This document shows positions 43,279-52,191 of a stretch of 64,000 bases of DNA, in pieces. The stretch is taken from assembly GCF_006782915.1 (NCBI RefSeq), contig NZ_VCNP01000017.1, positions 1 to 64,000 on the forward strand, in the 5' to 3' direction. The translations under genes were made by a program, and so were the position numbers. Numbering within the stretch: position 1 is the stretch's first letter; each line of letters begins with the position of its first letter. The stretch comes from Streptomyces calvus (lineage in GTDB: Bacteria > Actinomycetota > Actinomycetes > Streptomycetales > Streptomycetaceae). Below the pieces are notes generated by a model. That model was not told the DNA's origin and made no database searches. It saw nothing but the letters and a program-made list of their open reading frames with translations.

Positions 43279-44478
43279 TCAGGCCGGGTTGTCCCCGTGG
43301 GTGAGGGTCTCCCAGGCGACGAAGAGGTTGTTGGTGCCGGACGGGCGGGTGCGTTCGGTGAGTGCCTGCGTGTTGGTCATGGCGTGGCCGAGGCGGTTGT
43401 GCAGGGCGTTGTAGCCGACCTCGGTGACCGGGCCGAGGCCGAGGTGCAGGGATCCGCCGCACAGCCAGCCCGGGACGGCCGCGCCCTGTTCGTACCTGGC
43501 CTGGAAGCCGAGCGCGTGCCGCAGCCGCTCGCCGACGTCGGTGCCGTACAGGTCCTGTCCCTGGATGCGGCTGGTCTCGGCGACGTGTGAGATCGAGGAG
43601 ATGCCGTAGCCGGTGTGGGTGAAGTCGCGGCAGGTCTCCTGGGTGAGGCCGGTGACGAAGGTGGACTGGTTCTGCCAGTACTTGATGATCTTCTCGCGGG
43701 TGTCGAGGTTCTGGCCGGGGACCGTCCTGGGCAGCTCTCCGTCGGAGGCCAGGTAGACGTAGGCGGCGGTGCGGGTGCGGAACTTCGCCATGGCCTTGTC
43801 GTAGGAGGCGCGGTCCTCCAGGAAGACGGAGATGCCGACGGCGGCCTCCATCATCGTCAGCTCCCAGTTGCCGTTGGAGTTCGAGCCGTTGATGATCTCG
43901 GGCAGGTAGACGTCGCGGAGCACGGTGGCGAAGCGGCCGGAGCCGGCCCAGTTCCCGCCGTAGGTGTGTTTGACGATCTCGGCGGCCTTGGCCCAGGAGG
44001 AGCCGGCCCAGCCGGTCTGCAGCGGCGCGTTGCTGTTGGTGTGGTCGCGGATCACGGCGGACCAGGCGTCCATCAGCTCGATGGACTTGCGCGCGTGGCG
44101 TTCGTCGCGGGTGATGTACCAGGTGAGCGCGTGGGTGTAGGCGGCGATCGCGTCCTCGCGCTCGTCGGTGCAGCCGTGGTTGGGGTTGGAGTACGAGCCG
44201 CACTCGACGACGGCGCGGGGCTTGGGGGTGCGGTTCAGGTCGGCGTACTTGCTCGCCGTCATCCGGTCGAAGGCGGCCTTCCAGGGCTGGGCGCCGGCGT
44301 CGACCTTGCTGCGGGCGAAGTCCAACTGGGCCCGGGAGACGGTGACTCCGGGGTGGACGAAGGTGGTGGGAGCGGTGGCGGCGGTGGGGGCGGCGTCGGC
44401 GCGCTGCGCGGCCGGCTGCGCGAGGACACCACCGAGGACGAGGGCGGTGACGATCGCGAGGAGGGGGGTGCGACGCAT
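43279..44478 (-). CDS. Secreted alginate lyase-family protein
   Basis: The 399-residue protein has a Sec signal peptide (RRTPLLAIVTALVLGGVLAQP, cleavage near 25-35) and an (alpha/alpha)n-barrel domain of the alginate lyase/PL5-like type: FVHPGVTVSRAQLDF, CGSYSNPNHGCTDEREDAIAAYTHAL, NGNWELTMMEAAVGI and TCRDFTHTGYGISSI. The NGNWE and R/H positions fit a polysaccharide lyase active site. It probably cleaves an acidic polysaccharide outside the cell. I chose ATG 44478. Confidence 0.75.
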   Translation of the reverse strand: MRRTPLLAIVTALVLGGVLAQPAAQRADAAPTAATAPTTFVHPGVTVSRAQLDFARSKVDAGAQPWKAAFDRMTASKYADLNRTPKPRAVVECGSYSNPNHGCTDEREDAIAAYTHALTWYITRDERHARKSIELMDAWSAVIRDHTNSNAPLQTGWAGSSWAKAAEIVKHTYGGNWAGSGRFATVLRDVYLPEIINGSNSNGNWELTMMEAAVGISVFLEDRASYDKAMAKFRTRTAAYVYLASDGELPRTVPGQNLDTREKIIKYWQNQSTFVTGLTQETCRDFTHTGYGISSISHVAETSRIQGQDLYGTDVGERLRHALGFQARYEQGAAVPGWLCGGSLHLGLGPVTEVGYNALHNRLGHAMTNTQALTERTRPSGTNNLFVAWETLTHGDNPA

Positions 44479-44580
44479 GGCGGCTCCGTTTGTGTACGTG
44501 AACACTATGCGCCCTCATGAATAGGCGTTGAGCGAAGACCGTAGGTCCGGACCAATGGGCCGTCAAGGGTCCGCGCACGA

Positions 44581-44618
44581 CGAAGGGCCGTGCCCCCCGC
44601 GGGGGACACGGCCCTTCG
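44581..44618. terminator. Terminator after the DUF3710 gene
   Basis: A perfect 12-bp stem (44581-44592 with 44607-44618) extends inwards with further G-C pairs. It lies 17 bp beyond the stop of the DUF3710 gene on the minus strand. Confidence 0.85.
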
Positions 44619-44634
44619 CAACGATCGGGTCCGG

Positions 44635-45387
44635 CTAGCGGACCTCGGTGATCTCCGGTCCGCGCTGCAGCTGGCCCATGCCGCCCGCGAAACGGGAGCC
44701 CTCCTCCTGCTGCACGTTCTCGGGCACCATCTGCGCGTCGTTCGGCAGCTTCAGGACGATCGGGTCACGCGGCGCCATCGGGCCGTCCCCGCGCACCACC
44801 ACCGTGTCCCGGAAGATCTGCTCGAGCAGCCCGGCGGCCTGCGGCTGCACCGCGCCCTGGCCCGAGATCACGCCGCGCAGGAACCAGCGGGGCCCGTCCA
44901 CGCCGACGAACCGCACGACCTGGAAGCCACCGGTGCCGTCCGGCAGCTGCACCGGCACCTGGGCGCGCAGCTCCCAGCCCAGCGGGCCCTCGACCTCGTC
45001 GATGATGCCGCCCTGCTGGGTGATGCCGGCCGCGATCTCCTCGCGCACCTCGCCCCAGATGCCCTCGCGCTTGGGCGCGGCGAAGGCCTGCAACTGGATG
45101 GCGCTGTCGCGCAGCACGACGGTGGCCGCGACGATCGCGTCACCCGCGACCTCCACCCGCAGCTCCATGCCGTCGACGCCGGGCACGAACAGGCCGCCCA
45201 GGTCGACCCGGCCCTCGCCGGGCTCCCGGACCTCGGTGCTGTCCCAGGGGCCGTCGGGCCGCGGCGCCGGCTCGAGCCTCAGCCGCTCGGCCTCCTCGTC
45301 CGCCTCAGCGTCGACACCGTCGACGACCTGCTCGGCCTCGCCGGCCGCACCCTCGGCGGCATCCTTCTTCTTGCGACGTCCGAACAC
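44635..45387 (-). CDS. DUF3710 protein
   Basis: The 250-residue conserved actinobacterial protein has a basic start (VFGRRKKKDAAEG), an acidic linker, then the DUF3710 domain (GPWDSTEV, VDLGGLFVPG, FVGVDGPRWFLRGVISG, RDPIVLKLP). Function unknown. It always travels with dut. Here the GTG start overlaps the dut stop (TGACGTG), so the two are co-translated. It ends the operon, followed by a terminator. Confidence 0.85.
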   Translation of the reverse strand: MFGRRKKKDAAEGAAGEAEQVVDGVDAEADEEAERLRLEPAPRPDGPWDSTEVREPGEGRVDLGGLFVPGVDGMELRVEVAGDAIVAATVVLRDSAIQLQAFAAPKREGIWGEVREEIAAGITQQGGIIDEVEGPLGWELRAQVPVQLPDGTGGFQVVRFVGVDGPRWFLRGVISGQGAVQPQAAGLLEQIFRDTVVVRGDGPMAPRDPIVLKLPNDAQMVPENVQQEEGSRFAGGMGQLQRGPEITEVR

Positions 45388-45388
45388 G

Positions 45389-45949
45389 TCACTGTCCTTC
45401 CCGGTCGGATACGACCGAAGCGTATCGATTACCACCCGCTGTGCCGCCCACGGCGGCCTGAACGCTTGTGCCGCTCTTACCTTCCACCGCGGCGTGCCCG
45501 CCGGTGGACCCGAAGCCCCCCTCGGCCCTGACAGAAGGGGGGAGCTCCGCGACCGACACGAAACGGACCCTCTCGACCTGCTGGACGACCAGTTGGGCAA
45601 TCCGGTCGAACCGCTCGAACCGCACGGTCTCGCGCGGGTCGAGATTCACCACGATCACCTTGATCTCCCCACGGTACCCGGCATCAACCGTCCCCGGGGC
45701 ATTCACCAGGGCGACGCCGCAGCGTGCGGCAAGTCCGGAACGCGGGTGCACGAAGGCCGCGTACCCCTCCGGGAGGGCCACAGACACCCCGGTGGGCAGC
45801 ACGGCACGCTCCCCGGGGGCCAGTTCACAGGCTTCGGTGGTCCGCAGATCGGCCCCGGCGTCGCCCGGGTGCTCGTACGCCGGAAGCGGTACGTCGGGGT
45901 CGACGCGCCTGATCAGCACCTCGAGTGCGCCGGTACGGGACTCGCTCAC
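45389..45949 (-). CDS. dut: dUTP diphosphatase
   Basis: The 186-residue protein hydrolyses dUTP to dUMP and pyrophosphate, keeping uracil out of DNA. All five motifs of a trimeric dUTPase are present: AGADLR (1), PRSGLA (2), GTVDAGYRGEI (3), RIAQLVV (4) and EGGFGSTG (5). The C-terminus extends about 30 residues past motif 5 with a low-complexity tail. The GTG start overlaps the stop of the thioesterase gene (GTGA) and its stop overlaps the DUF3710 start. Confidence 0.95.
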   Translation of the reverse strand: MSESRTGALEVLIRRVDPDVPLPAYEHPGDAGADLRTTEACELAPGERAVLPTGVSVALPEGYAAFVHPRSGLAARCGVALVNAPGTVDAGYRGEIKVIVVNLDPRETVRFERFDRIAQLVVQQVERVRFVSVAELPPSVRAEGGFGSTGGHAAVEGKSGTSVQAAVGGTAGGNRYASVVSDREGQ

Positions 45950-46530
45950 GGGTTCACCTCGAAGGCGCGGGCGCGGCGGACCTGGTCGGGGTCGCTCATG
46001 GCGGCCCGGATCTCCTCGTCGCGGCCGTGGTCGATGAAGTGGTCCACCTTCACCTCGATGAACAGGGCGTCGGCGCGGACCGCGACGGGTCCGTCGGGAC
46101 CGCCGATGCGTCCGGTGGCGGTGCAGTAGATCTTCCGTCCCGCCACGGCGGTCACCTCGGCCGCCAGGTGCAGCACGGTGCCGACCGGCACGGGCCGGAC
46201 GAAGTCGGTCTCCAGCCTGCCGGTCACCGCGATCGTGCGGAGCAGCCAGTTGAGCGAGCCGAGCGTCTCGTCCAGGGCGGAGGCGAGCACTCCGCCGTGC
46301 GCGAGTCCCGGGGCGCCCTGGTGGGCGGCCTGCACGGTGAACTCGGCGGTGATCGAGACTCCCTCGCCGGCGCGGGCCTGGAGGTGCAGTCCGTGAGGCT
46401 GTTCGCCGCCGCAGCCGAAACACTGGCCGTAGTGCGCGCCCAGGAGCTCGCCGGGGGCGGGGGCGTCCGGGTGGCGCACCGGTTGCACGGCGTCGGCCGG
46501 GGGCTGAAGGGCTGCGGAAGTACCACTCAC
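45946..46530 (-). CDS. PaaI-type hotdog-fold thioesterase
   Basis: The 194-residue protein has a hotdog domain: HQGAPGLAHGGVLASALDETLG with the catalytic-region signature (H-G-G...D-E), then RLETDFVRPVPVGTVLHLAAEV. A cysteine pair YGQCFGCGGEQ precedes the domain. It hydrolyses acyl-CoA or similar thioesters. GTG 46530 has only a weak ribosome binding site; the next upstream open frame would overlap the divergent DUF3093 start. It opens the thioesterase-dut-DUF3710 unit. Confidence 0.8.
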   Translation of the reverse strand: MSGTSAALQPPADAVQPVRHPDAPAPGELLGAHYGQCFGCGGEQPHGLHLQARAGEGVSITAEFTVQAAHQGAPGLAHGGVLASALDETLGSLNWLLRTIAVTGRLETDFVRPVPVGTVLHLAAEVTAVAGRKIYCTATGRIGGPDGPVAVRADALFIEVKVDHFIDHGRDEEIRAAMSDPDQVRRARAFEVNP

Positions 46531-46588
46531 AGCCGCAGACCTTACCCGCGCGTCGGTACTGTCCGGACACCGTGCCAAGCTTGGATTC

Positions 46589-47059
46589 ATGCAGCTTTCC
46601 GCCGCCCCGTACGAAGAACGCCTCACCGCGCCCCGCTCGTGGTGGCTGATCTCCTTCCTGGTGGGGGTCTCCATGGCGCTGATCCTGCTGCCGTTCGGCA
46701 CGCTGCCGATGCTCGGCGGCCTGGCCGGCGGCACCGCGGCCGCGGCGGTGGTGACCAGTTCGTACGGTTCGGTGCGCATCCGGGTCGTCGGCGGCCACCT
46801 GATCGCGGGCGAGGCGAAGATCCCGGTGTCGGCGCTGGGCGAGGCGGAGGTCCTGGACGCCGAGGAGGCCCGCGCCTGGCGCACGCACAAGGCGGACCCG
46901 CGCTGCTTCATGCTGCTGCGCGCCTACGTCCCGGGCGCGTTGCGCATCGACGTCACGGACCCGGCGGACCCGACGCCGTACGTGTTCCTGTCGACCCGCG
47001 AGCCGGAGCGGCTGGCGCAGGCACTGCGGGCGGCGAAGGCCGGCGCGGACGCCGCCTAG
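46589..47059 (+). CDS. DUF3093 membrane protein
   Basis: The 156-residue protein opens YEERLTAPRSWWLISFLVGV, with two close hydrophobic helices (FLVGVSMALILLPFG, LGGLAGGTAAAAVVT). It then has a small beta domain (VGGHLIAGEAKIPVSALG, DPRCFMLLRAYVPGALRIDV, DPTPYVFLSTREPERLAQAL). This is the DUF3093 pattern. It lies next to dut in most Streptomyces. Function unknown. Confidence 0.85.
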   Translation: MQLSAAPYEERLTAPRSWWLISFLVGVSMALILLPFGTLPMLGGLAGGTAAAAVVTSSYGSVRIRVVGGHLIAGEAKIPVSALGEAEVLDAEEARAWRTHKADPRCFMLLRAYVPGALRIDVTDPADPTPYVFLSTREPERLAQALRAAKAGADAA

Positions 47060-47125
47060 GCGACAGCAGGGGAACGGCGAGAACCGGGGATACGGGCCCT
47101 TACGGCCTCTCCGGGGCGGTCGGCC

Positions 47126-48076
47126 TCAGAGGGCCCGGTGACCGCCGTCGCCGTCCGTCGCGTGGCCGCCGCCGAGTTCCTTCAGCGCGTCCGCGTCCAG
47201 GACGTTCTCGGGGCGCTCCAGGGCGGGCAGGGCCGGCAGCGCGTCCCAGGGCACCTGGACGCGGCGCAGGTCCTCGCGGACGCGGGCGGCCAGCTTTCTG
47301 GTGTCCCGGCGGTTCATTGCGGCGCCCACGGCGGCTCCCACCAGGAACGGCATCAGATTGGGCAGGTTGCGGACCATGCGCTTCATGATCCGCTGGCGCA
47401 GTTCGCGCTTCATCCGGCTGTTCAGCGCGGCGCTCACGGTGGAGGGTCTGGTCGCCTCGATCCCGCGCTCCTCCGACCAGGAGGTCAGGTACACGGTGGT
47501 GCGCTGGGAGAGGTTGCCCGCCGGGCGGACGCCGTAGACCTCGTGGAGTTCGGCGATCAGCTTGAGCTCGATCGCGGCGACGCCGGTGACCTCCGCGGCC
47601 AGTTCCGTCGGCATCGCGGGCGGTACGGGCATCATCGCCGCCGCACCGACTCCGGCCCCAACGGTCGCCGTGGCCTTCGCGGCACCCGCCACCAGCTTGT
47701 CCGCGATCTCTTCGGGACCGAGCCCGGGGAACTGCCGGCGCAGCGTCGCGAGGTCGCGTACGGGCACACGCGGGGCGAGCTCGATGATCCGGTCCGCGAG
47801 GTGCCCCAGTCCCGCGCGGGCGCGGACACCGCCCCTGCGGGCGCCTTCCCGGGCCTTCTCACGGAACGCGGCGGCACGCCTGCGCGCGACGGGCGCGGTG
47901 ACCTCCACGGGTGCCGGGAGGTCACCCCGGCCGGCTGCCGATCCGAGCGAGGCCGCCCCGGTACCGGTTGAGCCCCGCTCGTCATCACGCGTGTCGTGCT
48001 GCGGGCCCTGACGGGGCCCTTGGTCCGCTCCCCTGGTGAAGAAGCGGCGCTTCCGCGGAGGGGTCGAGCCAGTCAC
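47126..48076 (-). CDS. Conserved hypothetical protein with a central hydrophobic region
   Basis: The 316-residue protein has a polar, low-complexity N-terminal third. A core follows with hydrophobic segments (AAKATATVGAGVGAAAMMP, LPNLMPFLVGAAVGAAMN), a TELAAEVTGVAAIELKLIAEL helix and basic helices (KRELRQRIMKRMVR). The core recalls EcsC-like proteins, which share the ELAAE-type pattern, but I am not sure. It lies between DUF4193 and DUF3093 with no clear operon partner. Function unknown. Confidence 0.6.
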   Translation of the reverse strand: MTGSTPPRKRRFFTRGADQGPRQGPQHDTRDDERGSTGTGAASLGSAAGRGDLPAPVEVTAPVARRRAAAFREKAREGARRGGVRARAGLGHLADRIIELAPRVPVRDLATLRRQFPGLGPEEIADKLVAGAAKATATVGAGVGAAAMMPVPPAMPTELAAEVTGVAAIELKLIAELHEVYGVRPAGNLSQRTTVYLTSWSEERGIEATRPSTVSAALNSRMKRELRQRIMKRMVRNLPNLMPFLVGAAVGAAMNRRDTRKLAARVREDLRRVQVPWDALPALPALERPENVLDADALKELGGGHATDGDGGHRAL

Positions 48077-48089
48077 GGCCGACCCGTCC

Positions 48090-48386
48090 TCAGTCGCAGT
48101 CGCGGCAGATCGGCTGGCCGTTCTTCTCGCGGGCCAGCTGGCTGCGGTGGTGGACCAGGAAGCAGCTCATGCACGTGAACTCGTCCTGCTGCTTCGGCAG
48201 GACCCGGACGGCCAGCTCCTCGTTGGAGAGGTCCGCGCCGGGCAGTTCCAGGCCTTCGGCGGCCTCGAACTCGTCGACGTCCACTGCGGAGGCCGACTTG
48301 TCGTTGCGTCGGGCCTTGAGTTCTTCGAGACTGTCCGAGTCGACGTCGTCGTCGGTCTTGCGTGGAGTGTCGTAGTCGGTAGCCAT
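48090..48386 (-). CDS. DUF4193 zinc-ribbon protein
   Basis: The 98-residue protein has an acidic N-terminus and a C-terminal zinc ribbon C-x2-C...C-x2-C (CMSCF...CRDCD). DUF4193 proteins are actinobacterial, small and probably nucleic-acid- or protein-binding. GGGGAGAGC is well spaced before ATG 48386. It lies 14 bp upstream of the 47126-48076 gene on the same strand, so co-transcription is likely. Confidence 0.9.
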   Translation of the reverse strand: MATDYDTPRKTDDDVDSDSLEELKARRNDKSASAVDVDEFEAAEGLELPGADLSNEELAVRVLPKQQDEFTCMSCFLVHHRSQLAREKNGQPICRDCD

Positions 48387-48778
48387 GTCGCTCTCCCCCT
48401 CTGGGTGTATGCGGTGTCTCCAGCGCACGTAACGCGTGAGAGGCCGGACTTGTGCCCGACCTGAGGCGGAGATTTTGCCTCACATCAAGGTCTGTTACTC
48501 AATCGACACCCAACCGGACTCCTCACGAGTGATCGGCTTGGATGGCGAAGGGGACCGTACACGGTCCCGATGTCGCACTTCAAAGGAGCCTCCCCGTGTA
48601 CTTCCCGTGATGAGGCCCCCTGAAAACCGGGACTTTCCCGGCTTTCCGGCGCGGGGCATGATCACGGAGAGTGGACCTCCGGGAAATCGCCCCTGTGATC
48701 GATCACACATGGGAATACCGGAAACGCGCCCCGAAATTTCCGCTTGAAGCGAACGCGCCGTGGGTGCGGGGCATGATC
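48387..48778. other. Gap between DUF4193 and cutS with a palindrome
   Basis: I see no gene. The region carries the 14-bp palindrome TGTGATCGATCACA at 48694-48707 and is AT-rich around 48480-48560, where a DUF4193 promoter would be expected. Confidence 0.5.
48694..48707. promoter_or_regulatory. Palindrome TGTGATCGATCACA
   Basis: A perfect 14-bp palindrome lies about 300 bp upstream of DUF4193 and 70 bp downstream of the cutS stop on the minus strand. It resembles a CRP/FNR-type half-site pair (TGTGA/TCACA) but with a 4-base rather than 6-base centre. Confidence 0.35.
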
Positions 48779-50023
48779 TCAGATCGGAAGGGTGACGCGC
48801 ATCACGAGACCTCCTCCTTCGCGCGGCCGGGCGTAGATGTGCCCGCCGTGCGCCCGGGCCACCGACCGCACGATGGACAGGCCGAGTCCCACGCCCTTGT
48901 CGCTGCCCGTCCGCTCGGTGCGCAGCCGCCGGAACGGCTCGAAGAGGTTGTCGATCTCGTACGCCGGCACGACCGGGCCCGTGTTCGAGACCACCAGGAC
49001 CGCCTGGCCGTGCTGCACCTCGGTGGTGACCTCGACCCAGCCGCCCTCGGGCACGTTGTACCGCACGGCGTTCTGCACCAGGTTCAGGGCGATCCGCTCC
49101 AGCAGCACGCCGTTGCCCTGGACCACCGCGGGCGCCCGGTGACCGCGGATGTCGACGCCCTTGGCCTCCGCCTCGCCGTGCACCTGGTCGATGGCCTGGG
49201 AGGCCACCTCGGCCAGGTCCACGGGTCCCCGCTCGACTATCTGGTTGTCGCTGCGGGCGAGCAGCAGCAGCCCCTCCACGAGCTGTTCGCTGCGCTCGTT
49301 GGTGGCCAGCAGCGTCTTGCCGAGCTGCTGCAGCTCCACCGGCGCGTTCGGGTCGGAGAGCTGCACCTCCAGGAGGGTGCGGTTGATCGCCAGCGGGGTG
49401 CGCAGCTCGTGCGAGGCGTTGCCCACGAAGCGCTGCTGGGCGGTGAACGCCCGCTGGAGCCGCTCCAGCATGTCGTCGAAGGTGTCGGCCAGCTCCTTCA
49501 GCTCGTCGTCCGGGCCGTCCAGCTCGATCCGGCGCGACAGGTCCGAGCCCGCCACCGCGCGGGCGGTGCGGGTGATCCGGCCCAGCGGCGACAGCACCCG
49601 GCCGGCCATGGCGTAGCCGAAGGCGAAGGCGATGATCGCCAGGCCGAGCAGCGCGCCCAGGGAGCGGCTGAGCAGATCGTCCAGGGCGTGCTGCCGCTGG
49701 GCCGCGTTGCACTGCTTCAGCATGTCGTTGAGCTGGCTGTTGGTGGTCGCCGTGTCCAGCTGGGGGCAGGTCTCGCTGGTGATGTCGATGTTGGTGCCGG
49801 TCACCTGGAAGGACTGGCCGCTGCCGCCGTCATGGAGCGCCTGCGCGGCCAGCAGGTAGATGATCGACAGCAGCAGGATCCCGGCGATCAGGAACATCCC
49901 GCCGTACAGCAGCGTGAGACGTATGCGGATGGTCGGGCGCAGCCACGGGAAGGGCGGCTCCGGCTTCTTGGGGTCCCATGTGGGTTTGGGCGGCGCGGTG
50001 GGGGGTGCGGGTGTGGCAGCCAT
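48779..50023 (-). CDS. cutS: CutS sensor histidine kinase
   Basis: The 414-residue two-component sensor has an N-terminal cytoplasmic Pro-rich stretch, TM1 (~38-60), a short extracytoplasmic loop with Cys86 and Cys105, and TM2 (~122-142). HAMP, HisKA (SHELRTPL, His205) and HATPase domains (LNLVQNAVRYNVP, GVGLGLSIVRSVA) follow. In Streptomyces CutRS was first linked to copper and later to secretion stress and redox control at the cell surface. The two loop cysteines fit a redox-sensing role. It is the distal gene of the cutR-cutS operon, 6 bp after cutR. Confidence 0.88.
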   Translation of the reverse strand: MAATPAPPTAPPKPTWDPKKPEPPFPWLRPTIRIRLTLLYGGMFLIAGILLLSIIYLLAAQALHDGGSGQSFQVTGTNIDITSETCPQLDTATTNSQLNDMLKQCNAAQRQHALDDLLSRSLGALLGLAIIAFAFGYAMAGRVLSPLGRITRTARAVAGSDLSRRIELDGPDDELKELADTFDDMLERLQRAFTAQQRFVGNASHELRTPLAINRTLLEVQLSDPNAPVELQQLGKTLLATNERSEQLVEGLLLLARSDNQIVERGPVDLAEVASQAIDQVHGEAEAKGVDIRGHRAPAVVQGNGVLLERIALNLVQNAVRYNVPEGGWVEVTTEVQHGQAVLVVSNTGPVVPAYEIDNLFEPFRRLRTERTGSDKGVGLGLSIVRSVARAHGGHIYARPREGGGLVMRVTLPI

Positions 50024-50029
50024 CGGCCA

Positions 50030-50683
50030 TCAGATCCGGTATCCGGAGCCGGGCACGGTCACGATGACCGGCGGCTCGCCCAGCTTGCGGCGCAGGGTCA
50101 TCACGGTCACCCGCACCACGTTGGTGAACGGGTCGGTGTTCTCGTCCCAGGCCTTCTCCAGCAGCTGCTCCGCCGAGACGACCGCGCCCTCGCTGCGCAT
50201 GAGCACCTCCAGGACGGCGAACTCCTTGGGCGCGAGCTGCACCTCCTTGCCGTCGCGGAAGACCTCGCGGCGGTTGGGGTCGAGCTTGATGCCGGCGCGC
50301 TCCAGGACGGGCGGCAGCGGCATGCTGGTGCGCCGGCCCAGGGCGCGCACGCGCGCGATGAGCTCGCTGAACGCGAAGGGCTTGGGCAGGTAGTCGTCGG
50401 CGCCGATCTCCAGGCCCTCGACGCGGTCGCTGACGTCGCCGGACGCCGTGAGCATCAGCACGCGGGTGGGCATGCCGAGCTCGACGATCTTGCGGCACAC
50501 GTCGTCGCCGTGCACGAGCGGGAGGTCGCGGTCGAGGACGACCACGTCGTAGTCGTTGACGCCGATGCGTTCCAGGGCGGCCGCACCGTCGTACACGACG
50601 TCGACGGCCATGGCCTCCCGGCGCAGTCCGGTGGCCACCGCATCGGCGAGCAGTTGCTCGTCCTCGACGACGAGTACGCGCAC
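50030..50683 (-). CDS. cutR: CutR response regulator
   Basis: The 217-residue OmpR-family regulator has a receiver with acidic EDE at 7-9, phosphoacceptor Asp51 and a KP motif. A winged-helix domain follows (LAPKEFAVLEVLMRSEGAVV, RVTVMTLRRKL) and the end is VTVPGSGYRI. This length and sequence match Streptomyces CutR. GTG 50683 has AAGGAC upstream and gives the normal 217-residue length, whereas an in-frame ATG at 50701 would add six residues. Confidence 0.9.
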   Translation of the reverse strand: MRVLVVEDEQLLADAVATGLRREAMAVDVVYDGAAALERIGVNDYDVVVLDRDLPLVHGDDVCRKIVELGMPTRVLMLTASGDVSDRVEGLEIGADDYLPKPFAFSELIARVRALGRRTSMPLPPVLERAGIKLDPNRREVFRDGKEVQLAPKEFAVLEVLMRSEGAVVSAEQLLEKAWDENTDPFTNVVRVTVMTLRRKLGEPPVIVTVPGSGYRI

Positions 50684-51124
50684 GTCGCTGTCCTTCCTCA
50701 TGACCCGGCCCGGGCGGCGCCGTCAGGGCGCACGCGGGCAGGGGTGCTGCTGGATGTGTTGCCTCCATCCTGCCTTTTTCGGTCATAAGTCGGCGGTAAG
50801 GCGGCCGGCCGCTCGGTGGCGGACGGGTGCGCGACCGGGGAACCTGCGGGCGAACGGGGCGGGAATACGAGATTTTCTCGCGCGGTTAGGTTTCCGCGGA
50901 AGACAGCTTGGGGAGGACGGGTTTTACATCCCACGATCACGCTCTGCATGTACCGCACCACCATGCGGTGCGTCTTGGTCCGCTTCCGCAGAGCGGGTGT
51001 GGGTGTCCGGCACCGTCGCCGCCCGGCAGCGCGGCGCTGGGCATCCGCGTCAGACGTGATCGTCCCTTCCGAACGGCACACCCCCGTGCCACCGACCCAC
51101 CGACCCAGGACGAGGGGGCGCAGC

Positions 51125-51298
51125 ATGGACGCATTCACCGCAGGACTTCTGCAGCGCATAAAGGCGACCGAGTCCGACCTGTCGCGGGCCCGTGACGAGG
51201 GCGACGAGTTCCTCGTCGACGTGGAACAGGGCGAACTCGACGACCTGCGCCGTCTCGCCGCCGAACACGGCGTGGAGGTCGGCGCGTACGGCGTCTGA
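51125..51298 (+). CDS. DUF6104 small protein
   Basis: The 57-residue acidic protein MDAFTAGLLQRIKATESDL continues as a helical segment ending HGVEVGAYGV. It has the DUF6104 pattern and a GAGGGGG site upstream. Function unknown. It is convergent with the inositol phosphatase-family gene and separated from it by a strong hairpin. Confidence 0.75.
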   Translation: MDAFTAGLLQRIKATESDLSRARDEGDEFLVDVEQGELDDLRRLAAEHGVEVGAYGV

Positions 51299-51309
51299 TC
51301 AGCGCGTGC

Positions 51310-51348
51310 GGAACGGGCCCCGGCGAATGCAGCGCCGGGGCCCGTTCC
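51310..51348. terminator. Bidirectional terminator
   Basis: A perfect 16-bp stem (51310-51325 with 51333-51348; GGAACGGGCCCCGGCG) has a 7-base loop. It lies between convergent genes. Confidence 0.9.
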
Positions 51349-51367
51349 TGTCCGTCCGCGGGGCGCC

Positions 51368-52183
51368 TCAGTCGTGCCAGGCGCCGAAGTCCTCCAGGAG
51401 CTGCTGGAGGGGCGCGAAGACGCCCGGGGAGGCCGCGACGGTGAGGTCCCGGGACGGGCGCTCACCGGGGCGTCCGCCGGTCAGGGCGCCCGCCTCCCGG
51501 GCGATCAGCTCACCGGCGGCGAAGTCCCAGGGGTGCAGTCCGCGCTCGTAGTAGCCGTCCAGCCGTCCGGCGGCCACGTCGCACAGGTCGACGGCGGCCG
51601 AGCCGCCGCGCCGGATGTCCCGCAGGAGGGGGATCATCCGCTGGGCCACGGCGGCCTGGTGGGTGCGGACGTCGGCGACGTAGTTGAAGCCGGTCGAGAC
51701 CAGCGCCTGGTCCAGGGGCGGCGAGTTCCGGCAGGCCAGCCTGCGCTCGCCCTCCCAGGCCCCGGTGGCCCAGGCGCCCCCGCCGCGGACCGCGTGGTAC
51801 GCCTCACCGCGCAGCGGCGCCACGACGGCGCCGGCGACCGTCTCGCCGTCCTGTTCGGCGGCGATGGAGACCGCCCAGGAGGGCAGGCCGTACAGGTAGT
51901 TCACGGTGCCGTCGAGCGGGTCGATCACCCAGCGGATGCCGCTGCTGCCCTCGGTGGCGGCGCCCTCCTCGCCGAGGAAGCCGTCCTGCGGGCGGCGCTC
52001 GGCGATCAGCGTGGTGATCAGCTTCTCGGCCGCGATGTCCATCTCGGTGACGACGTCGATCGGGCTGGACTTGGTCGCGGCGACGGCCAGGTCGGCCGGG
52101 CGGCCGTCCCGCAGCAGCTCGCCCGCGCGGTGGGCAGCCTCCCGGGCCAGCTCCAGCAGTTCCGTGTGCAGGGGGTCGGTCAC
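51368..52183 (-). CDS. Inositol monophosphatase-family protein
   Basis: The 271-residue protein has the Mg2+-binding signatures: SPIDVVTEMD, GEEG, IDPLDGTVNYLYG and HPWDFAAG near the C-terminus. It dephosphorylates inositol phosphate, histidinol phosphate or a related sugar phosphate. The GTG start with GAGGAG upstream is 8 bp after the end of the ferrochelatase gene, so they form one operon. Confidence 0.85.
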   Translation of the reverse strand: MTDPLHTELLELAREAAHRAGELLRDGRPADLAVAATKSSPIDVVTEMDIAAEKLITTLIAERRPQDGFLGEEGAATEGSSGIRWVIDPLDGTVNYLYGLPSWAVSIAAEQDGETVAGAVVAPLRGEAYHAVRGGGAWATGAWEGERRLACRNSPPLDQALVSTGFNYVADVRTHQAAVAQRMIPLLRDIRRGGSAAVDLCDVAAGRLDGYYERGLHPWDFAAGELIAREAGALTGGRPGERPSRDLTVAASPGVFAPLQQLLEDFGAWHD

Positions 52184-52191
52184 GGGGCTCC

